Position numbers and translations under genes: made by a program. 64,000 nucleotides of DNA, taken from positions 62,001-126,000 of the forward strand of contig JARKQC010000183.1 in the NCBI GenBank assembly GCA_029974985.1, written 5' to 3'. This stretch comes from Bacteroidota bacterium (GTDB lineage: Bacteria > Bacteroidota > Ignavibacteria > Kapaibacteriales > UBA2268). Every line of letters starts with the position of its first letter. Within the stretch, counting starts at the first letter, position 1. Positions 54,534 to 63,417 of the stretch are shown piece after piece. The notes below the pieces were generated by a model. It ran no database searches, had not been told where the DNA came from, and worked only from the letters and a program-made list of their open reading frames with translations.

Positions 54534-54845
54534 AATAGATACCAATTAAGTAAATTCTATTTTTTTGTATTAACGATTTAGATTAAATAAAATTCTAATA
54601 ATTTGAGTAGGTTAGACATTTTTGTCTGACTCTAATAATTTAATTTAAACAATCAATATGATTATCCTACCAAATATTACTCTAATGAAAATGACAATGT
54701 GGCAAGCCCCATTGCCTCCCGTCCTTTCACACTTGACAATCAAGGATGCTTGTTTTACAAATTATCCACTATCAACTAAATGTGGATTTAATTTTCATTG
54801 ATTTGCTAAGTGCTTTATTTGTATATAGGTAAGAAGTTAATCAAG
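54534..54845. other. Intergenic region between antitoxin and tRNA-Leu
   Basis: This gap holds an 8-bp hairpin GTTAGACA/TGTCTGAC at 54611-54630, repeat copy B (54643-54764) and then AT-rich sequence up to the tRNA. No gene is visible. Confidence 0.5.
54643..54764 (+). repeat. Dispersed intergenic repeat, copy B
   Basis: A 122-bp copy in the same orientation as copy A, 1.43 kb away. Inverted-repeat arms are CAATGTGG/CCCCATTG here, against CAATGAG/CTCATTG in copy A, so pairing is kept although bases differ. The pair brackets the toxin-antitoxin genes. Confidence 0.85.
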
Positions 54846-54930
54846 TACAGAAGGCGGGAGTCGAACCCGCACGGGTGTTGAGCCCACTGGATTTTGAGTC
54901 CAGCGCGTCTGCCAATTCCGCCACTTCTGC
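54846..54930 (-). tRNA. tRNA-Leu (CAA)
   Basis: The minus strand gives an 85-nt tRNA with a long variable arm (TGGGCTCAACACCC), as class II tRNAs have. The anticodon stem CTGGA/TCCAG encloses CTCAAAA, anticodon CAA for UUG codons. The T loop is TTCGACT. The acceptor is GCAGAAG/CUUCUGU with A73 and a G1-U72 first pair. CCA is not encoded. Confidence 0.95.
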
Positions 54931-55010
54931 AGAGATTTTAAATTTTCAATAGAAAATTAATGAAAAACAAAAGTAAGTATTTTTTACTTTTTAGCAAAAA
55001 AATAAATTTA

Positions 55011-55316
55011 TTAATGAGCTTTTTTATTGATGTAATTTTTGCCTAATCCATCTAATTGGTAAAAAATTGCTTTTTCACCTAAAAATTTAACCTCAACGAT
55101 TTTTTTTATAAAATTATTTTTTGTGAGCCAAGACAAATTAAGTGAAATTTCTTGGTCTGAATAAGTATCGAGTTCTTCGTGGATTTTAAAAATATCAGCT
55201 TGCCCACCATTTAATACTTTCAATATATCAATATCACATTGATTTAGACGTATATTATTATTAGTAGTAGATTTATTTTTATTTTTATCTTTTTTTGAAA
55301 AATTTTTTTTATTCAC
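55011..55316 (-). CDS. Small winged-helix-like protein, unknown
   Basis: The 101 residues have a Lys/Asn-rich basic N-terminal tail (about 1-22) and then a helix-turn-helix-like segment (DIDILKVLNGGQADIFKIHEEL...LSWLTKNNFIKK) that reads like a winged-helix domain with a beta wing (FLGEKAIFYQLDGLGK). The start is a GTG and may be wrong. It could be a small DNA-binding regulator. No family name comes to mind, and no neighbour suggests a target. Confidence 0.55.
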   Translation of the reverse strand: MNKKNFSKKDKNKNKSTTNNNIRLNQCDIDILKVLNGGQADIFKIHEELDTYSDQEISLNLSWLTKNNFIKKIVEVKFLGEKAIFYQLDGLGKNYINKKAH

Positions 55317-55459
55317 AATAGTAATTACAATAATGGTTTATTTTTGAATAGAATAATAATTTAATTTTTTAACTAGGAAATTGTATTTAATTTCTAAAAA
55401 ATTGATGAATAATTAATAAGTAAAAGTACGAAAAATAATTAATTTTACAAAAAAATATT

Positions 55460-56029
55460 ATGAAAAATATTACAATATTTTGCGCCTCGAGTAACAATGT
55501 TGATAGATTTTATCTTGAAAGTGCATATAATTTTGGTAAACAACTTGCAATAAACGGCTTTAATGTTTATTATGGTGGTGGTAATATTGGTCTTATGGGC
55601 AAGCTCGCTGACGGTGCGATTTCCAAAAGTGGAAATATTTATGGAATTATTCCAAATTTTTTAGTGGATATGGAATTAGAACATCAAAATATCACTAAAT
55701 CATTTAGAGTAAATTCTATGCACGAAAGGCAGGAAAAACTTATGAAAAATGCAGATATTATCGTGGCTTTGCCGGGCGGTATAGGCACATTTACAGAGCT
55801 TTTCGAGGCTATCACTTGGAGGCAATTGGGTTTAATACATTGTCCAATTTATATTGTTAATATTAATAATTATTTTGAGCCTTTAATATTATTATTAAAA
55901 AAAGCAATAGATGAAGGTTTTATGCGTATAAAAGATTTTGATTTATATACTATTACAAGTAATATTGATGAAACTATTACTAAATTATGCAAAAATAAAG
56001 ATGTTTTTATAAACTATGATATGGCTTAA
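55460..56029 (+). CDS. LOG-family nucleoside 5'-monophosphate phosphoribohydrolase
   Basis: The 189 residues have the LOG Rossmann-like fold signature: VYYGGGNIGLMGKLADGA, the MHERQEKL arginine (Arg90) and the PGGIGTFTE motif (105-113). LOG enzymes release adenine or cytokinin base from nucleoside monophosphates by cleaving ribose 5-phosphate; bacterial ones are nucleotide salvage or uncharacterised. It begins a plus-strand run and lies 3 bp before the next gene. The physiological substrate in bacteria is uncertain. Confidence 0.93.
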   Translation: MKNITIFCASSNNVDRFYLESAYNFGKQLAINGFNVYYGGGNIGLMGKLADGAISKSGNIYGIIPNFLVDMELEHQNITKSFRVNSMHERQEKLMKNADIIVALPGGIGTFTELFEAITWRQLGLIHCPIYIVNINNYFEPLILLLKKAIDEGFMRIKDFDLYTITSNIDETITKLCKNKDVFINYDMA

Positions 56030-56032
56030 TAT

Positions 56033-56614
56033 ATGAAAAAATTTATTGCTACAATTTTGTTATTTGCTGTGTTAGGAGTTAGTTCGATTTCGTTAGCTCA
56101 AGAATATAATGATGTATATCATTGGGAGCCTTTAAACCCAATAAAAGGAGCTTTTGTTGATTTAAGCGTTGGTTCGCCGGGATTCGGTATTGGCGCGGGT
56201 TTTAGATATGCTTTTGTTGGTTTTAATCTCGGTTTGATTGGATTAACAAACAGCTCGCCCGTTTACGCATTACAGTATCCTCCGGGTGTTGTTATTCATA
56301 GAGATAGACCTCTGCCAAGCGGCTATGAAGAAGAGAAGTTCTTATCAAGTATGCTAACAGGAGATGTAGTATTTTATGCAGATATTTTAGAAAAAATTAG
56401 TTTAAATGCTTCGATTGGACATTATGCTCGTAATGATTCTATTCTTGCTAAAAGAATTGATACTGGTTCAAAATATATTTATAAAAATGAGACCGAATCT
56501 GGCTTATGTTTTGGAGTAGGTGCTGAATATGTTTTAAATGATAATTTTAATGTTGGTGCTGGTTATCACACGCAAAGAGGGGTATTATTTAGATTAACAT
56601 ATTTATGGTTTTAA
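56033..56614 (+). CDS. Outer-membrane beta-barrel-like protein
   Basis: The 193 residues have a signal peptide (ends SLAQ near 22) and Gly/aromatic alternating strands (AFVDLSVGSPGFGIGAGFRYAFVGFNLGL early, VGAGYHTQRGVLFRLTYLWF at the end). The C-terminal aromatic is typical of barrels. No family name is recognised. It sits between a LOG enzyme and a lipoprotein amidotransferase, likely in one transcript. Confidence 0.7.
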   Translation: MKKFIATILLFAVLGVSSISLAQEYNDVYHWEPLNPIKGAFVDLSVGSPGFGIGAGFRYAFVGFNLGLIGLTNSSPVYALQYPPGVVIHRDRPLPSGYEEEKFLSSMLTGDVVFYADILEKISLNASIGHYARNDSILAKRIDTGSKYIYKNETESGLCFGVGAEYVLNDNFNVGAGYHTQRGVLFRLTYLWF

Positions 56615-56626
56615 TTTAGTATAAAT

Positions 56627-57382
56627 ATGAAAAGAATAACATTATTATTTTTATTTGCAATTTTATTTATTTCCTGCTCGAGTACTAAAACTTATAAAGT
56701 TGCTTTGTCTAAAGGAATTGGTTCGGTAAATTACGAAGCTTATGGAAAGTGGATTAATCGCTATGATAAAAATATTGAAATTGTAAATCTATATGGTTAC
56801 TCTTTGTTAGAAGCTATTGAAAAATTAAATCAATGTGATGCTTTGGTTTTGACGGGTGGTCCAGACGTCCACCCGCTTTATTATAACAAACCCGAGGATA
56901 GCTCGAGATGCTCGATAGACAATTATCGAGATACCTTAGAATTTGCATTAATCAAAGAAGCCTCGAAACTACAAATGCCCGTAATGGCAATATGCAGAGG
57001 AGCGCAAATAGCAAATGTTGCCTATGGCGGTGATTTGATAGTTGATATTCCAAGTGATGTAAATTCACTCACTTCGCACCAAGAAAAAGATTTTGATGCT
57101 ATGCACGAAATAATTATAGAGGAAAATTCTTTTTTAAATGAAATTTCGGGTACAAACAAAGGTGAGGTTAATTCTAATCATCATCAAGCAGTTAATAAAT
57201 TAGCAGATATATTCCAAGTTAGTGCAAGGTCGAAAGATGGTATTATCGAGGCTTACGAAATGAAGGATAAAACAAAACCATTTTTTATTGCTGTACAATG
57301 GCATCCAGAAAGGCTCGACTCTAATTCATTATTATCTTATCCTTTATCAAAAAGATTTATTGATGCTATAAAAAATAAATAA
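56627..57382 (+). CDS. Lipoprotein-anchored class I glutamine amidotransferase (peptidase C26-like)
   Basis: The 251 residues start with a lipoprotein signal ending LFISC (Cys17). The rest is a peptidase C26/PuuD-type domain: GGPDVHPLYY, the nucleophile in AICRGAQIANVAYGGDL (Cys123), NSNHHQAVNKL and AVQWHPER with the catalytic His and Glu. Family members hydrolyse gamma-glutamyl bonds, normally in the cytoplasm; here the signal places it in the periplasm or outer membrane. Gamma-glutamyl peptides, folate-like or wall-derived compounds are possible substrates. It follows the barrel gene by 12 bp. The catalytic triad is intact. Confidence 0.85.
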   Translation: MKRITLLFLFAILFISCSSTKTYKVALSKGIGSVNYEAYGKWINRYDKNIEIVNLYGYSLLEAIEKLNQCDALVLTGGPDVHPLYYNKPEDSSRCSIDNYRDTLEFALIKEASKLQMPVMAICRGAQIANVAYGGDLIVDIPSDVNSLTSHQEKDFDAMHEIIIEENSFLNEISGTNKGEVNSNHHQAVNKLADIFQVSARSKDGIIEAYEMKDKTKPFFIAVQWHPERLDSNSLLSYPLSKRFIDAIKNK

Positions 57383-57402
57383 TAAAACATTTATTTAAGA
57401 AT

Positions 57403-58311
57403 ATGAAAAAAATTATAATTTCGGGTGGAAGTGGTTTTATTGGTAAGAATTTAAGTAAATATTTATCAAATAAAGGTTATGAAATCAATATTCTTACACG
57501 CAATACAGATAAATGTAATAAATTAGATTCTATAAAATATCATAAAATAGATTTCAATTCTATAGAAAACACTGCAAAAATTATAGAAGGTGCATATTCG
57601 ATAATAAATTTATCGGGTGCTTCGATTGTAGGGAAAAAATGGAGTTCTAAATATAAGCAAGAAATATACAATAGTAGGATTAATACAAGCAATTTTTTGG
57701 TAAAAACGATTAATTCTCTTGAAAATCCACCTAAATCATTTATTAACGCGTCTGCTATTGGTATTTATGGAAATTGTGCCGATGAAATTCTTGATGAAAA
57801 TTCAAAAATTGGTAAAGGTTTTTTAGCAGATGTTTGCAAAGATTGGGAATATAAAGCCGAGCAATGTAATTCATATACACGCGTAATTAAAGCACGCATT
57901 GGTATCGTATTATCCAATAATGGAGGGGCATTAGCAAAATTTGCCCTACCTTTTCATTTTTTATTTGGTGGACCTATTGGTAACGGTAAGCAATGGATGT
58001 CTTGGATACATATTGAGGATTTATTATCTATGTTTTTACTTTTTATTGAAGATGAAAATCTTAATGGTACGTTTAATATCGTTGCTCCTAATCCTGTTAC
58101 AATGAATGAATTTGCTAAAACATTGGGCAATGTTTTAAGAAAACCATCAATTTTTAGAGTACCCGAATTTATCATTAAAATGGTTTTGGGGGAATCCTCA
58201 TCAATAATTCTTGATAGTCAAAGAGTATTACCTAAACATATTGAAAATTATAATTTTAAATATAAATTCAGCTTCCTAAATAAAGCATTAATTGATTTAT
58301 TTTTAAAATAA
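57403..58311 (+). CDS. SDR-family epimerase of the TIGR01777 (YfcH) type
   Basis: The 302 residues begin with the NAD(P)-binding GGSGFIGKNLSKYLS and contain INLSGASIVGKKWS, SASAIGIYGNC and ARIGIVLSNNGGALAK, followed by QWMSWIHIEDL, all typical of the YfcH/SDR39U1 group. These are often linked to cell division or haem-related processes in some bacteria, but the reaction is unproven. It ends the LOG-led run; about 140 bp of AT-rich sequence follows. Confidence 0.9.
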   Translation: MKKIIISGGSGFIGKNLSKYLSNKGYEINILTRNTDKCNKLDSIKYHKIDFNSIENTAKIIEGAYSIINLSGASIVGKKWSSKYKQEIYNSRINTSNFLVKTINSLENPPKSFINASAIGIYGNCADEILDENSKIGKGFLADVCKDWEYKAEQCNSYTRVIKARIGIVLSNNGGALAKFALPFHFLFGGPIGNGKQWMSWIHIEDLLSMFLLFIEDENLNGTFNIVAPNPVTMNEFAKTLGNVLRKPSIFRVPEFIIKMVLGESSSIILDSQRVLPKHIENYNFKYKFSFLNKALIDLFLK

Positions 58312-58448
58312 TTAATATTATTAAAATTTTGAAACAATTTATTCGATAATCAAATATAAATATTTGTTAATAATTATTTTTTTGTCATTGTTTAATAACA
58401 CATATTTATTATTTTTAAATTTTTAGTATTATACATTTTAAATAATTT

Positions 58449-60107
58449 ATGAAAAATAAATACTCAATATTTTTGATTATAATTTTGGGGCTTTGGGCTA
58501 ACAAAATTCAATCTCAATCTTTTGATAGCGGCTCAATTTCGGGTAATGTATCAATAGAAGCACAGACTTATTCACCTGATTCCCTAATGGATGCGCCAGA
58601 TGTGCAGGAAAAACTTCTTTCTAATGCTTATATAAATTTGATTTATAGAAATCAAGGAGTAGAAATTGGATTTAGATACGAAAATTACCTTAATCCAATT
58701 CTTGGTTTTGATGCAAGATTAAAAGGGCAAGGAATACCTTATAGATATTTTACTTATCGTGATGATGTTTTCGAGGTAACAGGTGGCGATTTTTACGAAC
58801 AATTTGGAAGCGGTCTAATACTTCGAGCATATCAAGAACCTGCTTTGGGATTAGATAATGCACTCGATGGATTTAGATTTAAAGTAAGACCTATCGAAGG
58901 AGTCGAATTTACGGGGCTTATCGGAAAAAATCGTATTTTTTGGGCAAAAAGCGATGGAATAGTCCGCGGTGGAGATTTGAATATATCTTTAAATGATATT
59001 CTTGAGGATTTGATGCCAGAGGATTATAGATTTACTCTTGGCGGAAGCGTTGTAAGTAAATTTCAGACTGATAGAGATGTTTTCTTAAAAATGCCCGAAA
59101 ACGTTTTAGCATATTCAGGAAGGCTTGGGGTTATGGCTGATAATTTTACTATTGATGCAGAATATGCCTATAAATATAATGACCCAAATGCAACTAATAA
59201 ATTTAAATATAACGACGGACAGGGATTGATTGTTAAAGGCTCTTATTTTGGCGATGGAGTTGGCTTTGCTTTGAATGCACATTGGATTGATAATATGGAT
59301 TATCGTAGTGATAGAACTGCTCGTTCGCAGGAGTCTTTCATTAATTTTATACCACCACTAACTAAGCAGCATACTTATGCTTTAGCCGCTCTTTATCCAT
59401 TTGCTACACAATTTAATAACGAAGCGGGTATTCAAGCAGAATTGACTTATAATATTCCAAGCGGCTCGTTTTTAGGTGGTGATTATGGAACCTTAGTTAC
59501 TTTAAATTATTCTGATGTTTTCAGTATTGATACAAGCCATATTGACCAATATACTTATAAATCAAATTTCTTGGGCATCGGAGATAGACGCTATTTTAGA
59601 GATTTTGGTATTGATTTGTCTCATAAATGGTCGAGTAATTTTAAAACAGATTTAACTTATTTGAATATCATTTATGATAAAGATATTTTGACAAACGAAG
59701 GTGCGCCATTATTTGGTAAAGTATTTCAAAATGTTTTGATATTTGATTTTCAATATATTTTTGAGAATAATCATTCTATTCGTACTGAATTGCAGCATTC
59801 TTGGTCTGTTCAAGATTCAGCACTTATCGAGCCAGATAATATTAACGGAAATTGGGCTCATTTATTAATAGAATATACTATAGCTCCAAATTGGTATTTT
59901 ACTGTTTATGACCAATATAATTATGGAAATGATTCAGAAGACCGTAGAATACATTATTTAAATGGTTCGGTTGCATATTTAACAGGTGCAACGAGATTAC
60001 AACTTGGATTTGGTAAGCAGCGAGGTGGAATTATCTGTGTTGGCGGCATTTGCCGTGCCGTACCCGCTTCAAATGGTTTGTTTTTATCTATAACTTCATC
60101 TTTTTAG
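58449..60107 (+). CDS. DUF6029-like outer-membrane barrel protein
   Basis: The 552 residues have a signal peptide (about 1-22) and long alternating strands with YxF and FGSGL motifs (FYEQFGSGLILRAYQEPALGLDNALDGFR), as in the DUF6029 group of large barrels from this phylum, which I recall by pattern. It ends in the aromatic residue of SLTSSF-like type, a good sign of barrel insertion. It is followed 22 bp later by an Omp28-type lipoprotein gene, and such pairs tend to occur together. Function unknown. Confidence 0.75.
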   Translation: MKNKYSIFLIIILGLWANKIQSQSFDSGSISGNVSIEAQTYSPDSLMDAPDVQEKLLSNAYINLIYRNQGVEIGFRYENYLNPILGFDARLKGQGIPYRYFTYRDDVFEVTGGDFYEQFGSGLILRAYQEPALGLDNALDGFRFKVRPIEGVEFTGLIGKNRIFWAKSDGIVRGGDLNISLNDILEDLMPEDYRFTLGGSVVSKFQTDRDVFLKMPENVLAYSGRLGVMADNFTIDAEYAYKYNDPNATNKFKYNDGQGLIVKGSYFGDGVGFALNAHWIDNMDYRSDRTARSQESFINFIPPLTKQHTYALAALYPFATQFNNEAGIQAELTYNIPSGSFLGGDYGTLVTLNYSDVFSIDTSHIDQYTYKSNFLGIGDRRYFRDFGIDLSHKWSSNFKTDLTYLNIIYDKDILTNEGAPLFGKVFQNVLIFDFQYIFENNHSIRTELQHSWSVQDSALIEPDNINGNWAHLLIEYTIAPNWYFTVYDQYNYGNDSEDRRIHYLNGSVAYLTGATRLQLGFGKQRGGIICVGGICRAVPASNGLFLSITSSF

Positions 60108-60129
60108 ATTTATTTGATTGGGAAATATT

Positions 60130-60969
60130 ATGAAAAATAAAAATATATTGATTGCATTTTTTATATTAATTGCAATTAGTGCTTGCGATATTATCGAAGC
60201 TCCTTACGAAAAGGAAGATATTGATTTTGTTATTGATACAACAACCAGAAATGTATTAATTGAAGATTTTACGGGTTTTAGATGTGGTAACTGCCCCGAG
60301 GCTTCTGAAACTGCTGAAAAAATTGCAGAACATTTCAAGGGTAAAGTTTTTGTGCTTGGAGTTCATGCGGGACCACTTTCAATACCGACTCCCGGACGAA
60401 AATATGATTTTAGAACATCTGAAGGCAAAGAATTAGAGGATTATTATAATTTAATAGCAACCCCTTATGGATTGGTTAATAGACGTAGTTTTAATGGACA
60501 ATATTTATTATCACCATCTGCTTGGGCGGGCTATACAGAACCAATTATCGAAGAATTAGCAGAAGTAAAAATTGGTATTAATCCAGAATATAACGAGTCG
60601 AGTAAATTAATTACCGCAAATCTTGATTTATATTATACTCGTAAAAGTGATTTAAATCACTTTGTTGCAGTTTATATCGTCGAAGATAGTATCGTACAAT
60701 ATCAACAAGATGATAGTCAATTTCCAAATATACACGTATTGGATTATGTGCATAATAACGTTTTACGTGGTTCTATGAACGGTACTTGGGGTTCGCAAGT
60801 TAGTAGTTCAATTGTTAAAGCGGGTAAAAGCGTTTCATTAAGTTTTAATTATAAAATACCTACTGATAAAGATTGGAGAGCGGATAAATTGAGTTTATTA
60901 GTATTTGTGCACAATAATGCCACAAAAGAAATTCTTAACGTAGAAAAAATCAAACTTCTAAAAGAATAA
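60130..60969 (+). CDS. Omp28-related lipoprotein with thioredoxin-like domain
   Basis: The ATG at 60130 is preferred to a TTG 12 bp upstream. The protein has a lipoprotein signal ending AISAC and, from about residue 38, VLIEDFTGFRCGNCPEASETAEKI, a thioredoxin-like fold with a CGNC active-site pair, followed by KYDFRTSEGKELEDYY and the Omp28 C-terminal beta domain. Omp28 is known as an outer-membrane adhesin-like protein of Porphyromonas. A redox role through CxxC is possible. It overlaps the next gene by one base. Confidence 0.85.
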   Translation: MKNKNILIAFFILIAISACDIIEAPYEKEDIDFVIDTTTRNVLIEDFTGFRCGNCPEASETAEKIAEHFKGKVFVLGVHAGPLSIPTPGRKYDFRTSEGKELEDYYNLIATPYGLVNRRSFNGQYLLSPSAWAGYTEPIIEELAEVKIGINPEYNESSKLITANLDLYYTRKSDLNHFVAVYIVEDSIVQYQQDDSQFPNIHVLDYVHNNVLRGSMNGTWGSQVSSSIVKAGKSVSLSFNYKIPTDKDWRADKLSLLVFVHNNATKEILNVEKIKLLKE

Positions 60970-61298
60970 TGAAAATCGTAAAGTGCGATATTTGCAATAA
61001 TTTTATTGAAGAAAGCTCTGTATGCCCATATTGCGATACAGAGCTTTCTGTTAATATTGATGATAATACAAAATGGGTTACAATCAAAATTTTAAATGAT
61101 GAAATATATGCTCAAATGCTTGTTGCAAATTTAAATAGAGCAGGGATTCCCGCTTTCAAACTTGTTCAATCTGATTCAATGCGACCACTTACATTAGGAT
61201 TGCTTTCGCAAATTTGTATAAAAGTACCCGAACCTTTTCGCACAGAAGCAGAAAATCAATTAAAAAATATCGAAAATGGAGCTTTAAATAATGAATAA
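60969..61298 (+). CDS. Zinc-ribbon plus DUF2007-like protein
   Basis: The 109 residues have a treble-clef/zinc ribbon (Cys6, Cys9, Cys19, Cys22) and a C-terminal segment (WVTIKILNDEIYAQMLVANLNRAGIPAFKL) of the DUF2007 putative signal-transducing type. It should be cytosolic. It overlaps the NifU-like gene by 8 bp, so it is co-translated with it. Confidence 0.8.
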   Translation: MKIVKCDICNNFIEESSVCPYCDTELSVNIDDNTKWVTIKILNDEIYAQMLVANLNRAGIPAFKLVQSDSMRPLTLGLLSQICIKVPEPFRTEAENQLKNIENGALNNE

Positions 61299-61530
61299 TT
61301 CTAATCAACTTTTTGAAGAAATTGAAAAATATATAGATTCTGATATGAAATATATAATTGGCGCTGATGGTGGAAAAATTAGATTAATTTCTGTTGAAGA
61401 TAATATAGTTACTATTCAGCTGTTTGGTGCTTGTAGCCGTTGTGCCGCAAAGAATTATACTTTATATAATGTGGTTCAGCCGATGATAAAAGACAAATTT
61501 CCAATGATTGAAGAGGTCGTATTGGTTTAA
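61291..61530 (+). CDS. NifU-like C-terminal domain protein
   Basis: The 79 residues are a stand-alone NifU C-terminal domain with LFGACSRCAAKNYTLYNVV (Cys48 and Cys51). Such domains bind or carry Fe-S clusters. It is the last gene of the plus-strand run and converges on the histidine kinase with 9 bp between stops. No other Fe-S assembly gene is in the window. Confidence 0.88.
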   Translation: MNNSNQLFEEIEKYIDSDMKYIIGADGGKIRLISVEDNIVTIQLFGACSRCAAKNYTLYNVVQPMIKDKFPMIEEVVLV

Positions 61531-61539
61531 GATGTTTTA

Positions 61540-63417
61540 TTAAGTAATTTTTTCCGTATCAAAATTAAAATCTAATCCAATGGGTGATATTATACTAATT
61601 GTAGTGCCAATATTTTTTGTGCTTTCAATTTCTAATTTACAATTTAATTTTTTACAAAAATCTATACAAATTAATAGACCAAGACCTGTACCTTTTTCGT
61701 TATTTGTGCCAAGACTAGTATGTCTTAAAGTAGGATGGAATAAATTATCAACTTCATCTTTATTCATTCCAATGCCCGTATCACTAATACTAAATTTATA
61801 AAAACCACTTGAATGATTGCAATCACAATTTAGAGTAATCTTACCATTCTCATTTGTATATTTAATTGAATTGGATATAATATTTCTAAAAATGGTAGTA
61901 AGCATATTAAAATCAGTTACGATTTCGAGTTCGCCTGGTATATTATTTATCAAACTAATATTTTTTAGCGAAGCATTTGGGCTTAAAATATTCAATACAA
62001 AGTCAAATATATCTTTTAAGTAATATTTTTCATAAATCACTTGTATTAAATCCCTTTGAGAGCGGGACCACAATAACAAATTTTCAATTAATAAATTTGC
62101 TGATTCCGAAGCTAAAATAATATCATCAATAAATTCGAGACGCTCGTTTTCTGATAAAGAAGTAAATTCTTCTTTTAATAAAGTTGCAATTAATTTTTGA
62201 GAGCTTAGAGGATTTTTTAAATCGTGTGCCATGATGGAAAACAGCAAATCCTTATTTTTGATTAATTCTGTTAATTTGTCAGATTGAGCATTAATAATAT
62301 CGTTATTTTCTTTAAGGATTTTATTTTTTTTCTTCTGTTCATTATGTTTAATATAAAAACCAATTGCAATTATCCCAATTAATATAATAGTAATAGCTAG
62401 AATAATGATTCTATAATAATTTACTTCATTCTCATAAGTAACCTTTTGCAATAGTTTTTCATCTTCAAATTTCTTTTGGATAGTATTTATTTGGTGTATT
62501 AATTTTTCATTTAAGATTGAATCTCTTGAACTACTATAAACTGAAAGATAATAGAAAGCACTATCAAATATATGTAGTTGTTTATATACAATAGCTAAAT
62601 TATATGCACTATAACTTATGTAAGGATTTATTTCTTTCGTTTTTGCAATATTATAAGCTATTAAACCATAATATTTAGCAAGTTTAAAATCTTTATTTAA
62701 AAAATGTAAATAACTCATATTACTATAAGTATGTGAAATTGCCGCATTATTATTATTATACTTAAATATTTCTATTGCTTTATTATAATTTTCTATTGCT
62801 TTTTTTAAATTGTATTCTTTTGCTGAATAATATGAACCTAATATATTATAATTGTTAGCTATAAATAGATTTTTAGGATCAGTTTCCAGTAGTAATGTAT
62901 TGGATTTATTAGCATAATATTTAATACTATCATTTAAATTTAATTCAATAAAAACAGCCGCTTTTCTGTTAAAAGTTGCGGCAATTCCAATTGTATCTTT
63001 CATTATTCTAAAATATTTGAGAGCGCTATCGAGTGATACAAGTGCATTATCAAAATTTCTTGTAGCTCTATTACTTTCGCCCATAAAGCGATAAGTCTCG
63101 GCAATCAAGCTTATTTTATTATATTTTAAGAAAATTCTTAAAGCTGTTTCCAGAGATTCATAAGATTTTAAATAACTTGGTTTATTATGATAAAAATATC
63201 CTAAATATAGATTAAATTCTCCAAGCTGAATCTCATATTTACTTGAATTACATAAATTAATGCCTTCAGTACAAATATCATATAAAGCAATGCTATCAAT
63301 TTCTTTATATTTCTTTGCAAGAACTAAAAGAGAATCTATTGTTTCTTCTTTCGAAGCCCCATATAAATTATAAATAGTAGTTAAAAATATTATTATAAAA
63401 AGGATTCTTTTTAACAT
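61540..63417 (-). CDS. Exported TPR-repeat sensor histidine kinase
   Basis: The 625 residues have a signal-like N-terminus and TPR-like helical repeats (about 40-300) in the periplasm. One membrane helix (336-356) follows, then a HisKA domain with His398 in MAHDLKNPLSS and an ATPase domain with FRNIISNSIKYT (N box), SDTGIGM (G1) and GTGLGLLI (G2). This layout is common in Bacteroidota, where it often works with a separate response regulator. No receiver or output gene lies next to it, so the target is unknown. Confidence 0.93.
   Translation of the reverse strand: MLKRILFIIIFLTTIYNLYGASKEETIDSLLVLAKKYKEIDSIALYDICTEGINLCNSSKYEIQLGEFNLYLGYFYHNKPSYLKSYESLETALRIFLKYNKISLIAETYRFMGESNRATRNFDNALVSLDSALKYFRIMKDTIGIAATFNRKAAVFIELNLNDSIKYYANKSNTLLLETDPKNLFIANNYNILGSYYSAKEYNLKKAIENYNKAIEIFKYNNNNAAISHTYSNMSYLHFLNKDFKLAKYYGLIAYNIAKTKEINPYISYSAYNLAIVYKQLHIFDSAFYYLSVYSSSRDSILNEKLIHQINTIQKKFEDEKLLQKVTYENEVNYYRIIILAITIILIGIIAIGFYIKHNEQKKKNKILKENNDIINAQSDKLTELIKNKDLLFSIMAHDLKNPLSSQKLIATLLKEEFTSLSENERLEFIDDIILASESANLLIENLLLWSRSQRDLIQVIYEKYYLKDIFDFVLNILSPNASLKNISLINNIPGELEIVTDFNMLTTIFRNIISNSIKYTNENGKITLNCDCNHSSGFYKFSISDTGIGMNKDEVDNLFHPTLRHTSLGTNNEKGTGLGLLICIDFCKKLNCKLEIESTKNIGTTISIISPIGLDFNFDTEKIT

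Noticed and set aside
54611..54630. The hairpin GTTAGACA/TGTCTGAC as a terminator for tRNA-Leu
   Set aside because: It lies over 200 bp past the tRNA 3' end and has no T tract in that direction.
53089..54764. A CRISPR array from the repeated sequences
   Set aside because: The repeats are ~120 bp, only two are near each other, 1.4 kb apart with genes between them, and no cas genes are present.
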